Source of the DNA: Flavobacteriales bacterium
Lineage (GTDB): Bacteria; Bacteroidota; Bacteroidia; Flavobacteriales_F; PHOS-HE28
Assembly: GCA_016699575.1 (NCBI GenBank)
Contig: CP064979.1
Location: 1,674,001 to 1,738,000 of the forward strand
Direction: 5' to 3'
DNA: 64,000 nt
Shown: one piece after another, positions 1-9,764 of the stretch
Layout of the letters: the number at the start of each line of letters is the position of its first letter
Numbering within the stretch: position 1 is the stretch's first letter
Notes under the pieces: generated by a model
The model's input: only the letters and a program-made list of their open reading frames with translations
What the model was told of the DNA's origin: nothing
Database searches by the model: none
Position numbers and translations under genes: made by a program

Positions 1-188
1 TATCGGGCATGGTCAGGGAGCCTGTCTGCCGCAGGCAGGGGCGAAATTACGGGTTGGCCCTTGGGGGCGGCCGTTCACCGTGCGGCTTCGACCGTTCCTT
101 GGGAACCCGCGCATAACGTGACGAACAGGGCCTTGGTATGGGCAATGATCGTGGCGTGTGCTGCGTCTAAACCACAACCTGCGATCAC

Positions 189-356
189 ATGGGCACCTTC
201 CTCTTCCGACTTTCCGAAGCCTTCCAGCGTTTTGAGCATTGGTTCAACGCCCGTTTCGGCTGGTTCTTCACCAATGGCATGAAGAGCACCGGACGCGGAA
301 CTAAGGATGCAATGCAACCGCAGATGAAACGGATGAAGATGATGAATGCGGGATAG
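189..356 (+). CDS. Small aromatic hypothetical protein, 55 aa
   Basis: Short open frame from ATG at 189 to TAG at 354-356. The N-terminal half is strongly aromatic (FEHWFNARFGWFF, residues 15-27) and is followed by TNGMKST and a basic, Met-rich tail. The composition is that of a real small protein, and I recall short Bacteroidota proteins with a similar FNxxFGWFFxNG core, though I cannot check it. No signal peptide or obvious transmembrane helix; the aromatic segment could lie in the membrane surface. It stands alone, upstream of and convergent with the aldehyde dehydrogenase. Function unknown. Confidence 0.55.
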   Translation: MGTFLFRLSEAFQRFEHWFNARFGWFFTNGMKSTGRGTKDAMQPQMKRMKMMNAG

Positions 357-423
357 CCCTACTGAGCGCTATCCTATCATCTTCATCATCCTTATCAGTG
401 CTTTCCATCGGCGGTCCTCACCA

Positions 424-1869
424 TCACAACCTCACGCACACGTTCTTGGCCTCGGTGAAGAACCGCAGCGCCTCCCAGCCGCCTTCGCGCCCTACACCGC
501 TTTGCTTCACGCCACCGAACGGCGTGCGCAGGTCGCGGACCATCCAGCAGTTCACCCACACGATGCCGGCCTTCAGTTCGCGGGCCACGCGGTGCGCACG
601 CTTCAGGTCGTTCGTCCACACCACGGAAGCCAGGCCGTAGCCGGTGCTGTTGGCCAGTTGGAGCGCTTCCGCTTCACTGCCGAACGGTTGCAGTGTGACG
701 ACGGGACCGAAGATCTCCTCCTGGATGGCGGCGCATGAATTGTCGAGCCCTTCGATCACCGTAGGAGCGATGTACCAGCCGTTCTCCATGGCACCCAAAA
801 GGCGGATGCGCTCACCACCGCAAAGCACCTTGCCTCCGTCCTTCTTCGCGCCCTCAATGTAGCTGAGCACCTTGTGCATGTGCGGCTCGCTGACCACGGC
901 CCCCACATCCGTCCTATCGTCGGTCGGGTCGCCCACGCGCAACGCCTTCACGCGCTCCACGAAGGCCGTCTTGAACCGGTCGTAGATGCTGCGCTCGATG
1001 AGGATCCGCGAGCCGCAAAGGCAGATCTGCCCTTGGTTGGTGAACGAGCTGCGTACCGTTGTCTTTAGCATCTCCTCGAAGTCGCAGTCGGCGAAGACCA
1101 GCACAGGGTTCTTGCCACCGAGCTCGAGGCTTAACTTCTTGAACATCGGTGCGGCCACCCGTGCGATCTCTGCGCCCGTCTTCGTTCCTCCGGTGAAACT
1201 CACCGCTGGGATACGCGGGTGCGCCACGATGGAGCTACCCACCTTGGGGCCCAGGCCATGCACGATGTTCAGCACGCCCGGGGGGATGCCCGCTTCGTTG
1301 CACAGGGTGCTCAACAGGTAGGCCGTCATGGGGGTCACCTCACTGGGTTTGGCCACAACACAATTGCCCGCCGCCAGTGCCGGAGCGATCTTCCACGTGA
1401 AGAGGTAGAGCGGCAGGTTCCACGGTGAAATGCACCCGGCCACACCGAACGGCGCGCGCTCGGTGTAGTTGATGGCCACGTCGTCCATGCTGTGGCTCTC
1501 GCTGGCGAAGTGCAGGATGCCCGTGGCGAAGAACCGGAAGTTGGCCACCGCGCGCGGGATGTCCACGCGGCAGGCGAGGCTCTGTGGCTTGCCATTGTCC
1601 TTGCTCTCCGCCGCCACGAACTGCTCCAGGTCGCGCTCGATCAGTGCGGCCAGCTTCATCAACCGCTCGCTGCGGCCTTCTCGCCCCAAGCCGCTCCACC
1701 CGGCGAAGGCAGCTTGCGCAGCTTCCGTGGCAGCGTTCACATCGCGCTCATCGCTGTCGGGCAGTTGCACGTACACCTTGCCCGTGGCGGGTTCGAAGCA
1801 ATCGAGCCATTGCCCGCTGGCGGCCGGCACGTGCTGGCCATTGATGAAATTGAGGATGGGCTGGGCCAT
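424..1869 (-). CDS. Aldehyde dehydrogenase, probable 2-aminomuconate semialdehyde dehydrogenase
   Basis: NAD(P)-dependent aldehyde dehydrogenase of 481 aa, normal length for the family. Visible landmarks are the SPWNLP oxyanion-Asn motif (Asn ~151), the SFTGGTKTG cofactor loop (~224-232), LELGG with the general-base Glu (~249) and the catalytic Cys (~283) in NQGQICLCGSR. The C-terminal WMVRDLRTPFGGVKQSGVGR segment resembles ALDH8A1/2-aminomuconate and 2-hydroxymuconate semialdehyde dehydrogenases. That assignment would put it after HAAO and ACMSD in the kynurenine route, and both of those genes are in this window at 52-53.5 kb. It is monocistronic here. ALDH superfamily membership is certain; the substrate is inferred. 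Confidence 0.85.
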   Translation of the reverse strand: MAQPILNFINGQHVPAASGQWLDCFEPATGKVYVQLPDSDERDVNAATEAAQAAFAGWSGLGREGRSERLMKLAALIERDLEQFVAAESKDNGKPQSLACRVDIPRAVANFRFFATGILHFASESHSMDDVAINYTERAPFGVAGCISPWNLPLYLFTWKIAPALAAGNCVVAKPSEVTPMTAYLLSTLCNEAGIPPGVLNIVHGLGPKVGSSIVAHPRIPAVSFTGGTKTGAEIARVAAPMFKKLSLELGGKNPVLVFADCDFEEMLKTTVRSSFTNQGQICLCGSRILIERSIYDRFKTAFVERVKALRVGDPTDDRTDVGAVVSEPHMHKVLSYIEGAKKDGGKVLCGGERIRLLGAMENGWYIAPTVIEGLDNSCAAIQEEIFGPVVTLQPFGSEAEALQLANSTGYGLASVVWTNDLKRAHRVARELKAGIVWVNCWMVRDLRTPFGGVKQSGVGREGGWEALRFFTEAKNVCVRL

Positions 1870-2062
1870 GGCGGCGAAAGTACCGAGGGTGGACCGCTAA
1901 GTGGTCACCCTTGGTTCCAAGGTCCAGACAGATCACAAGCTGGGGCGATGAAATGTTCCAGTTTGCTCGTGCTACCCTGAGCGTGAATTTCCAACTCATG
2001 TGCAAACCGGTCCCTGCATTATCAGAGATTCCGTCTACCTTCGGACTATACACCGACCCACC

Positions 2063-5000
2063 ATGATCCGCCTGCTCAACCCGAAGTCGCTTGTGGTTCT
2101 CGCACCCACCGCACTGTGCCTTGGCCTGCCGGATCTGGTCCTTGCGCAAACCTACCAGCCCGAGATCACTGATGCCTTCATTTCCTCGCGTGTTATCGAC
2201 GTGAGCAAACCCGTCGGGGTCACTGAAGGAATTGCTGCCGTAACGCCTATGGGTAGCGCCTCATACACCATCCCGCTCTACGTGCCGCCCGGCACCAATG
2301 GCGTGCAACCCTCATTGGGCATCGATTACGACAGCCAGCGCGGTGACGGCATTCTTGGTTGGGGTTGGGCAATGACCGGTGTCTCGGCGATAACCAGGAC
2401 CGGTCAGGATTGGTACCACGATGGTGCTGTCAAGGGGGTGCGTTACGCCACTACCGACCGCTTCGCCGCCGACGGCCAGCGATTGGTGGCGCTTTCTGGT
2501 TCCTACGGTGCGAGCAACACCACTTACGACACTGAGAATGCCTCTTTCGCTGTTTACACATCCATTGGGACGATGGGTAGCGGTCCAGCTTGGTTCTCTG
2601 TCATTACCCAGGACGGTACGTACATGGAATACGGTGCCACCGCCGATTCAAGGATCATGGGCGACAATGGCAACTCCGTAGCCATGTGGCGCCTGAACAA
2701 GGTGATGGATCCGCACGGCAACTACATCAGTTACGTGTACGACTCTTTCGACGCTGAAAGCCGCTTGGTGCGCATCGACTACACCGGTAACGCGAATATC
2801 GGCCTCTCTCCATACAACCGCATCGAGTTCGCATACCAAGACCGCTCGGACAAGAACGAAGTGTTCATCAATGGCCTAGGAGGGCCCAAGACCTGCAACC
2901 TGCTTACCACCATCACCGTCTTCTGCGAAGGCTCAGTCATGAAGACCTATCACTTCAACTACGCACTTCGAAATATCGACAAGAGCTATCTCCGTGAAAT
3001 AGGCGAATCCGGCGCCGACGGTTCCAGCCTCAACACCACCATCATCAAATACGGTGATCCCGTTGCTCAGCCCTTCCAGGTTGAGTATTCAAGCGTATTG
3101 CAAGGGGCAACCCACGATTTCTTTTCGGGTGATTACGACGGCGACGGCAAGTCGGAGATTCTCAAATCTGGCTACACCTACATCGAGGGTTTTCGTTACA
3201 ACTACGATCTCGAGATTTACAAGCGCGTGGGCCCTAACGACCTTCAACTCACTTGGAGCACCCCCCTCGACCCCAACATCCAGGTCATCAACGACCAGAA
3301 CGTCCCCCAGACCTACACCGCCAATGTCAGCAACGACATGAACGGGGATGGGCGGGATGACATCATCTTGGGCAAGGTCTCGAAGGTGGGTGCATACTGG
3401 AAGCTCCAAAATTTTACAGTGTTGGAATCGAACAGTGCCAGTGCCTCGTCTTTCGCAACCAATACCTATGGCCCCCCTGCGGACCAATATGGCACCGTCC
3501 ACAACATCGTGTATCCAAACACCTTCAAGTATCAAGTCTCTGGCGATTTCAACGGAGACGGTAAGGGAGACATTCTGGCTTTCTTGAGCAACGGCAGCTA
3601 TTACCACGGTTTCCTATACAGCCCTTGGGCCGGGATCAACGGGCAGATCATGAGCATTACGAACGGCGCTGGCGATCTCCCCAAGTCCAGCTATTTGGCC
3701 CCGATCGACTTCGATGGCGATGGAGCACACGAGATCCTCAGCGTTTGGGGCGACTTGTCCGCACAACAGAACACCCGCATCTACCGCTACACCACCACCC
3801 CGGTCGCCGGGTTCGAGATCGTCTGGTCCAGTTCCGGCTTCCCGACCCCTGAGCATGAGCTTTTCCCCGGCGACTTCAACGGGGATGGAAAGACAGACCT
3901 TTTGAACCGATACAACGGTGGCGGCCCATGGCACATACACTATGCAACGGGCGTGCTCAATGGTGACGGCTACTATTCAACGGGCACTCCTTTCGCGCAG
4001 TTCAATGCATACGTGAACCTCGGTGGAACACCTGATGTTCTCGCAGTAGCCGATTTCAACGGCGATGGCAAGTCCGACATCTGCCATGGGCGCAACGTGG
4101 GCGGAGTGTCCTCCGTGCTCGATGTGTTCCATTCCCGTGGCATGCACAGCGATTTCAAGGAGGTGTCCTATCCTCCTAGCAGCCTGCTCGGTTGGTCACC
4201 GGCATTGATAACGGACCTCGACGGCGACGGCCGATCCGAGGTCATCAACACCACAAACATTTTCGACCCCATCGAAATGTACTTCTTCGACCGTGGTGGT
4301 CATGAACGCCTCGTCCATAGCGTGGTCAATGGCATGGGGGCGCGCAAGGAGTTCACTTATGGATACATGACGGACCCCACACTGCACACCAGGGGGACGG
4401 CTTTCGCTTACCCCATGGGCGATGCTCAATTGCCCTTCGCCTTGGTCCGTACCTCAAGTGCAACCAATGGCATCGGCTCCATGAACCCCGTTAGCTATTC
4501 TTACGGTAATGCGGTCCTCAATCGCACGGGCAGGGGCTTCGTGGGCTTCAAACAAACCTTCATCGCCGACCCCATCACCAACCGGATCGTCATCGATCAG
4601 TTCGGTGCGCAGCCCGACTATGCGGAGCTTTATCCCGCAAGCTCCCAGGTCTATCGGTTCGACATCCCTGGGTCGCTCATATCCAATACCGCCTACGCTT
4701 TTGACTTTGTGCCAATTGGTATCCCTGCATTACGCCGGCACCTTATACGAAGCGTCGGCACCATCGCCTTCGATGCCTTGGCTTCCACCACCACCACCAC
4801 CATCAACTCCGCTTGGAATGCTTGTGGCAAGGTCACCGCAAGCGCCACGGATATCAATGCCTTGCTGAATTCCACAACCACTACTACTTACACCGCCGCC
4901 GGACCGTCCGCCCAACCAGTCAAACCTCTAGAGGTGACCATAACCACAACACGCAGCGGTCAGCCATCCGTTACCAAAACCAACTACTTCCAATACTTCG

Positions 5001-8000
5001 CCGCGACAGGGAAGGTGGAATTCGCTACCGAATTCTCAGGAACCCCTGGAGCCCGCACGACCGCGTTCGAGTATTACGCTGCGGGCCCCCCGCTGAGGCG
5101 CTCCATGTGGTATCCCTTGTTGAATGCGGCTCAACGCCCGGTTCAAGAGTTCCGTTACGACACCAAGTACCGCTTCGTTACCTGGCACACCAACGTGTGG
5201 AACGACAACGGCAACTTCACCGACGTCAATACCTACACCGTCACCGATCCACGCTGGGGCCAACCCATCGAAGTGTACAGCTCCGATGGGCTTACGACAC
5301 TCAAAGAATACGATGCCTTCGGCAGGCTCACCCGCAATTACGTTCCGCACGTGGCCGGCACTCCGCGCTATTCCGTGGACATGAGCCGGGAGTGGGCCAT
5401 CGATGGCGCTTACGAATTCACGGTGTTGCGCACTACGGATCCGGGCGGGCCCGATGCCGAGGTGTACCTCGATATTCTCGGACGCCCAGTTCGCACCGTG
5501 CGCGAGTCCTATGGCCACGAAACCGTGTCCTCGGCTACGGGCTACGATGCGCGCGGCAATATGGCCTGGGAAACCACACCCCACAAGGACACCGAGCAAT
5601 TCCTCACCATCGAACACACCTACGACGCCTACAACCGGCCTCACGAGGTCATCAACCCATTCACGGGCACCCAGCAATACGACTACACCTACACTGGCGG
5701 GCAGCTTCAACTCACTGCCACCAACACGAGCTCAGGCCAATGGAGCACGGTCATCACCGATGCCACCGGCAAGAAGATAAGGTCCCTCGACGATGGCGGC
5801 GAACTCAAATACACCTACGATAGCTGGGGGCAAGTCACCCGCGTTCATCATGACGGACTCCTAACGCTCCGGAACACATACGATGCCTACGGTCGGCAAA
5901 CCGACCTGTGGGCGCCCAATGCTGGTACCACGAAGTACAAGTACAACCCCTTCGGGCAACTCACCTGGCAGAAGAACGCCAACGGGCACGAAACCACCCT
6001 CGAATACGACAACCTCGGCCGCGTCATCAAGCGGATCGCACCAGAGGGGGCCACCGGGTACACCTACTTCAACGACAACGGTCGGATCAACAACAACCTG
6101 GTCACCGTGTCCGGGCCTACTGTCGAGCGTATGTACCGGTACGACGACCCGTACAATAGGCTCACGGCTCGGGAATCCACCATCAACGGGCAGCTCTATT
6201 CCTTCGGTTACGAATACGACGACTACGACAGGGTCGTCACAACCTTCTACCCATCTGCGCTCGAGGTCTGGAACGAGTACGACGAGGCGGGCAGCCTGCA
6301 GCGCGTCAGCTGGAGCGGAGGCACCCTGTTCGAGGGTAGCACCAAGAACGGCCTCGAACAATACACCGGCTTCAGCCTCGCGGACGGCAACACAGTAAGC
6401 AAAGAATACGAGCACGGCTTCCTCACCCGTATCCAGGGTGGCAACGTGCAGGATCTGCGCATGGCCTACGACTACTCCACCGGCGACATGCGCTATCGCT
6501 GGGACCCGAATGAATTCGTCATGGAGACCTTTGAGTACGATGCGCTCAGCCGGCTGGTCATGTCGTCTGTCATTGGTGTCGATGCCAACGGTAACCCCAC
6601 AGGGTTGGGTTTCGTGCCCACCGAGTACGCCTACGACGGCAACATCGGGTCAACGCGCGGCAACCCCACTAAGCGAACCGATGTGGGCCAATTCGGTTTT
6701 GGTAACCATGCCGTGGTGGCTGCAAAGCACATCGACTACCCCACGCCCTACGACCAACCACCCTATCAGATCAGCCTCGAAACCCAGGAGATCACTTATA
6801 CCCCCTTCTCCAAGGCAGACCTGATCACCGAGATCGTCGGTACGGATAACTACGAATTGCAATACGAGTACGGGCCGGAGTACGAGCGCACCCGGAGTAT
6901 CCTGTCCAGGAACGGCAACGCGGAAACCACCCGTGTGTACTTGGATGGCTACGAAACCCAACAGACCAATGGACAAGTCGAGCTCATCCACTACATCCAA
7001 GGTGGCGATGGCCTATGCGCGATCATGGTCAATACCAATGGGGTCTGGAAGACATATCCAACCTACCTCGATCACCTCGGATCCATTGTAGCGGTCACCG
7101 ATGCCGACAACGGCAACGTGGTGGCCGAACAGAATTTCGACCCTTGGGGCAACCACCGCAACCCCTCCAGTTGGGGGCCGAATTATACACCTTCGCTACC
7201 CACTTGGCTCTACCGCGGCTTCACCGGCCACGAGCACACCGAACCCTTCGCCCTCATCAACATGAACGGACGCATGTACGACCCGCTGAACGGCCGCATG
7301 CTCAGCGCCGACGACTACATCAACGGCTCCTGCGCTACCCAATCCTTCAACCGCTACACCTACGCAGCCAATAACCCGCTCAAGTACACCGACCCATCCG
7401 GTCACTTCTTGGCAGTGCCCTTCTTCGCCATCGGCATGATCGCCGACTACACCAGCAACCTCATCCACGGCGAATCCGATCCGCTCGGCAAAGCCTACAA
7501 CAACGTGTCGGCCTCCATGTCCGGGATAAGCAATTGCCTCAAGATCAACACCCAGGTCGGCGAAAACACCTACACATCCGTCGGCATCGACCCGTTCTCG
7601 TTGAGCGTGGGGGTATGGTTCACCTATAAGGATGGGGATTTCGCGATCAGTGGCGGCATGGCCATTGGGTTAGGGGGCAGCATTCCAGGGTCGGAAAGCC
7701 TGACAGCCAGTGGCAATGCCGGTTTAAACGCCTCGTACGACATTGGTGACTTCACTATCGGCGCAAGCGCTGGCATTGGACCCGATGGCTCTACACGAGT
7801 TGGGGCCGGTGTTGGCTATAAGGGACATTCCATTGGTGTGAGTCATTTCGGCGGGAAAGACCCTCAATGGAATTGGATCGTCGGCTTTAAAGGGAAGGGG
7901 TGGGGATTCTCCGTCACCAATGACTTCCTGATCGATGGTGATTGGCATCGCACCGCTGCAGCCGAGATCAGCATCGGCCAATACTCTCTTGGCTTCAACC

Positions 8001-8335
8001 TATACACGGGCAAACCACCAGGGGACGAGCGAGGACGGGAAATTGGTGGAGATGTCCTTTTCCGATCAATGTGGGAGAAGTTGTTCAACTTCATTCACCA
8101 CAACTACACCTATTCCTATGGTGACAGAAAGCACGCATTCTTGTACGCCAGTTACACGGATGGGTTCACGGTTAGCCGGATTGGGATTGATGCGCCATTC
8201 GTGCAGGACGCTACCCAGAACCTCTTGCACTCCATGATCAATACCCCCTACTTCAATCCTAACCTTGGGGCCTACGGTAGCACCTCAAGGCCGTTCGCTC
8301 AATGGATCGGGTACAATCCATGGACCCTCTATTGA
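2063..8335 (+). CDS. SpvB/FG-GAP/RHS-repeat polymorphic toxin with variable C-terminal domain
   Basis: Start taken at 2063 because a clean signal peptide follows (hydrophobic core, then VLAQ). The mature protein has an SpvB/TcB-like N-terminal domain (~50-340), then six or more FG-GAP/VCBS calcium-binding repeats (DYDGDGKSEIL, DFNGDGKGDIL, DFNGDGKTDLL, roughly 370-740), many YD/RHS repeats (~1000-1650), and an RHS core-associated module (YLDHLGSIVAVTD ~1668 through NPLKYTDPSGH ~1775). The tail after DPSGH (~1776-2090) is glycine-rich and then has NDFLIDGDWHRTAA and RPFAQWIGYNPWTLY. It resembles what I remember of the polymorphic toxin type 23 domain, which I cannot verify. In such proteins the RHS shell encloses a C-terminal toxin used against competitors. 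The candidate immunity gene starts 6 bp downstream. Confidence 0.85.
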   Translation: MIRLLNPKSLVVLAPTALCLGLPDLVLAQTYQPEITDAFISSRVIDVSKPVGVTEGIAAVTPMGSASYTIPLYVPPGTNGVQPSLGIDYDSQRGDGILGWGWAMTGVSAITRTGQDWYHDGAVKGVRYATTDRFAADGQRLVALSGSYGASNTTYDTENASFAVYTSIGTMGSGPAWFSVITQDGTYMEYGATADSRIMGDNGNSVAMWRLNKVMDPHGNYISYVYDSFDAESRLVRIDYTGNANIGLSPYNRIEFAYQDRSDKNEVFINGLGGPKTCNLLTTITVFCEGSVMKTYHFNYALRNIDKSYLREIGESGADGSSLNTTIIKYGDPVAQPFQVEYSSVLQGATHDFFSGDYDGDGKSEILKSGYTYIEGFRYNYDLEIYKRVGPNDLQLTWSTPLDPNIQVINDQNVPQTYTANVSNDMNGDGRDDIILGKVSKVGAYWKLQNFTVLESNSASASSFATNTYGPPADQYGTVHNIVYPNTFKYQVSGDFNGDGKGDILAFLSNGSYYHGFLYSPWAGINGQIMSITNGAGDLPKSSYLAPIDFDGDGAHEILSVWGDLSAQQNTRIYRYTTTPVAGFEIVWSSSGFPTPEHELFPGDFNGDGKTDLLNRYNGGGPWHIHYATGVLNGDGYYSTGTPFAQFNAYVNLGGTPDVLAVADFNGDGKSDICHGRNVGGVSSVLDVFHSRGMHSDFKEVSYPPSSLLGWSPALITDLDGDGRSEVINTTNIFDPIEMYFFDRGGHERLVHSVVNGMGARKEFTYGYMTDPTLHTRGTAFAYPMGDAQLPFALVRTSSATNGIGSMNPVSYSYGNAVLNRTGRGFVGFKQTFIADPITNRIVIDQFGAQPDYAELYPASSQVYRFDIPGSLISNTAYAFDFVPIGIPALRRHLIRSVGTIAFDALASTTTTTINSAWNACGKVTASATDINALLNSTTTTTYTAAGPSAQPVKPLEVTITTTRSGQPSVTKTNYFQYFAATGKVEFATEFSGTPGARTTAFEYYAAGPPLRRSMWYPLLNAAQRPVQEFRYDTKYRFVTWHTNVWNDNGNFTDVNTYTVTDPRWGQPIEVYSSDGLTTLKEYDAFGRLTRNYVPHVAGTPRYSVDMSREWAIDGAYEFTVLRTTDPGGPDAEVYLDILGRPVRTVRESYGHETVSSATGYDARGNMAWETTPHKDTEQFLTIEHTYDAYNRPHEVINPFTGTQQYDYTYTGGQLQLTATNTSSGQWSTVITDATGKKIRSLDDGGELKYTYDSWGQVTRVHHDGLLTLRNTYDAYGRQTDLWAPNAGTTKYKYNPFGQLTWQKNANGHETTLEYDNLGRVIKRIAPEGATGYTYFNDNGRINNNLVTVSGPTVERMYRYDDPYNRLTARESTINGQLYSFGYEYDDYDRVVTTFYPSALEVWNEYDEAGSLQRVSWSGGTLFEGSTKNGLEQYTGFSLADGNTVSKEYEHGFLTRIQGGNVQDLRMAYDYSTGDMRYRWDPNEFVMETFEYDALSRLVMSSVIGVDANGNPTGLGFVPTEYAYDGNIGSTRGNPTKRTDVGQFGFGNHAVVAAKHIDYPTPYDQPPYQISLETQEITYTPFSKADLITEIVGTDNYELQYEYGPEYERTRSILSRNGNAETTRVYLDGYETQQTNGQVELIHYIQGGDGLCAIMVNTNGVWKTYPTYLDHLGSIVAVTDADNGNVVAEQNFDPWGNHRNPSSWGPNYTPSLPTWLYRGFTGHEHTEPFALINMNGRMYDPLNGRMLSADDYINGSCATQSFNRYTYAANNPLKYTDPSGHFLAVPFFAIGMIADYTSNLIHGESDPLGKAYNNVSASMSGISNCLKINTQVGENTYTSVGIDPFSLSVGVWFTYKDGDFAISGGMAIGLGGSIPGSESLTASGNAGLNASYDIGDFTIGASAGIGPDGSTRVGAGVGYKGHSIGVSHFGGKDPQWNWIVGFKGKGWGFSVTNDFLIDGDWHRTAAAEISIGQYSLGFNLYTGKPPGDERGREIGGDVLFRSMWEKLFNFIHHNYTYSYGDRKHAFLYASYTDGFTVSRIGIDAPFVQDATQNLLHSMINTPYFNPNLGAYGSTSRPFAQWIGYNPWTLY

Positions 8336-8341
8336 CACGCC

Positions 8342-8929
8342 ATGTTCAGACTTGCACGAGGCACTTATCTGCTAATGTCCTTGGGCATCTTTTGTGGTTG
8401 CGGTTTCGTTCGCATCACGTGCCGCAAGCCGTTCGCAGTGCATACGACACCAATTTCTCATCGCTGTGGCCATCTAGCTCCCAGGACCGACGGTGTTTAC
8501 TTCTCAGAGAACGGCTTCCAAGCTCTCTTCTTCTACTCCAACGGCCAAGTACTGGCCTATGCAAGGGGCCTTGGCTTCAACTATACCTTGTACCCTGACA
8601 GTGCTTTGCATCTGATTGAGAAAGGTAGGCCTATGTTCACGCGGGACAATTGGGGGTGCTACAAGCAAAATGGGGATAGTCTGGCGATACAGCACTTCAA
8701 TTACCACCCGGAGTACATCTGCAATCGGAGTGTAGTTGATATGCTGGCCATCGTACTTGATGGTCAACATCTTGTGGTTCGGTCCACCACCTATCACGCC
8801 TCCCGGGAGTCCTATGCTACTAATGAGGTGTATCAATTCCATCACTCCTCATATAAGCCGGATAGTTCACAAGCCTGGCTGAACCATCGTTTGTGGTTCC
8901 AAAAGGAACTCCACGTCGACCGCAAATGA
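8342..8929 (+). CDS. Candidate immunity protein 1 for the RHS toxin (secreted or lipoprotein)
   Basis: 195-aa protein starting 6 bp after the toxin stop codon, so almost certainly co-transcribed with it. The N-terminus has a hydrophobic segment ending FCGCGF, fitting export and possibly lipidation, although the lipobox is imperfect. The rest is a compact, aromatic-rich domain with VYFSENGFQALFFYSNGQ (~58-75) and a KPDSSQAWLNH segment near the C-terminus. It is clearly paralogous to the product of the gene at 9142. Position after the variable toxin tip plus the second copy after an orphan tip is the classical arrangement of immunity genes in polymorphic toxin systems. No family name recognised; the immunity role is inference. 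Confidence 0.65.
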   Translation: MFRLARGTYLLMSLGIFCGCGFVRITCRKPFAVHTTPISHRCGHLAPRTDGVYFSENGFQALFFYSNGQVLAYARGLGFNYTLYPDSALHLIEKGRPMFTRDNWGCYKQNGDSLAIQHFNYHPEYICNRSVVDMLAIVLDGQHLVVRSTTYHASRESYATNEVYQFHHSSYKPDSSQAWLNHRLWFQKELHVDRK

Positions 8930-8988
8930 TTGAACTTGTGCCGGAAAATCCGATTGATCACCCGAATCGAATTGCAGAGTGGCATTGT

Positions 8989-9141
8989 CGGCGCTACTGT
9001 CAGTCGCCCAAATCGACCCAGCTTACCGATCTTCGATTTTACCCCAGCGTGATCATCGGCCCACACTTCAACACTGGTTTCGGACCGTCATCGCGACCGT
9101 TCATGCAATGGACAGGGTACACTCCTTGGACCCTCTACTAA
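8989..9141 (+). pseudogene. Orphan, frameshifted remnant of an RHS toxin C-terminal tip
   Basis: The last ~33 codons (about 9043-9138) read IIGPHFNTGFGPSSRPF then MQWTGYTPWTLY and stop at 9139-9141. They match the end of the toxin at 8335 (PYFNPNLGAYGSTSRPF, AQWIGYNPWTLY). Further upstream similarity continues in other frames: GATVSR at 8990-9007 and QIDPAY just after it correspond to TVSR and GIDAPF of the intact toxin, so at least two frameshifts are present. No start codon or RHS core is attached. It is the remnant of a displaced toxin tip that kept its immunity gene, which starts directly after it. Confidence 0.7.
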
Positions 9142-9738
9142 ATGGGCACCCGCTGGTGGACAGGACGTTCGCTCCTCGTCATTCTGGTCTCTTCCTGCTG
9201 TGGTTGCTATCCGTTCCGGATCAGCAACCACAGGCACTTTGTGCTGCACCAAATGCCCATCTCGCAGGGTTCCGGTATTTCCATGCCCCGCACCACTGGG
9301 CTCTACGTTTCCTCGAACGGTTCATCGGCATTGTTCTTTTATGCCGATGGCAAGGTGCTCTTCTACGACACTGAGTGGCTCCCGGGGTGGTTTTGGAAAA
9401 ATCCCGATAGTAGCCTCTGGGCCATGGAAAATGCACCCCGGCGCTTTTATCGCGACTCTTGGGGAGTGTACTCCGTTCGGCACGATAGTCTGGAGCTGCA
9501 GAGTTTCGCGTTCAGCTGGCAGCGCTCTTTAGTACACCATGTCGTCGATCTTGGGGCCCAACAGTTCGGAGATACCGTCTTCCACATAGGCAGTATATAC
9601 CAGCACGAATTCAACAGAGCAAGTCCATGGAACAGCACCTACCGTTACTACCCGTGTACTTTCCGCCCCGATAGCTCCAAAGCTTGGTTCTCTCGGCGCT
9701 CATGGTACCGCAATCACCTCCACCCAACCCGTAAGTGA
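9142..9738 (+). CDS. Candidate immunity protein 2, paralogue of the 8342 gene (lipoprotein)
   Basis: 198 aa, starting immediately after the stop codon of the orphan toxin tip. The signal peptide ends in an acceptable lipobox (LVSSC). Similarity to the 8342 product runs along the whole length: LYVSSNGSSALFFYADGK against VYFSENGFQALFFYSNGQ, RDSWGVY against RDNWGCY, and FRPDSSKAWFSRRSWY against YKPDSSQAWLNHRLWF. The two proteins have diverged substantially, as expected if each protects against a different toxin variant. The family is not recognised. The gene is intact although its toxin partner is broken, which suggests selection to keep it. Confidence 0.65.
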   Translation: MGTRWWTGRSLLVILVSSCCGCYPFRISNHRHFVLHQMPISQGSGISMPRTTGLYVSSNGSSALFFYADGKVLFYDTEWLPGWFWKNPDSSLWAMENAPRRFYRDSWGVYSVRHDSLELQSFAFSWQRSLVHHVVDLGAQQFGDTVFHIGSIYQHEFNRASPWNSTYRYYPCTFRPDSSKAWFSRRSWYRNHLHPTRK

Positions 9739-9764
9739 TCACGCATCTCCGTGAGACGGAGAAA

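Noticed and set aside
75..317. 80-codon minus-strand frame at the window start
   Set aside because: It lies opposite the better-supported 55-aa plus-strand frame and has no domain, signal or ribosome-binding site.
346..738. Plus-strand frames opposite the aldehyde dehydrogenase
   Set aside because: Antisense frames are common in GC-rich coding sequence; the ALDH motifs on the minus strand are unambiguous.
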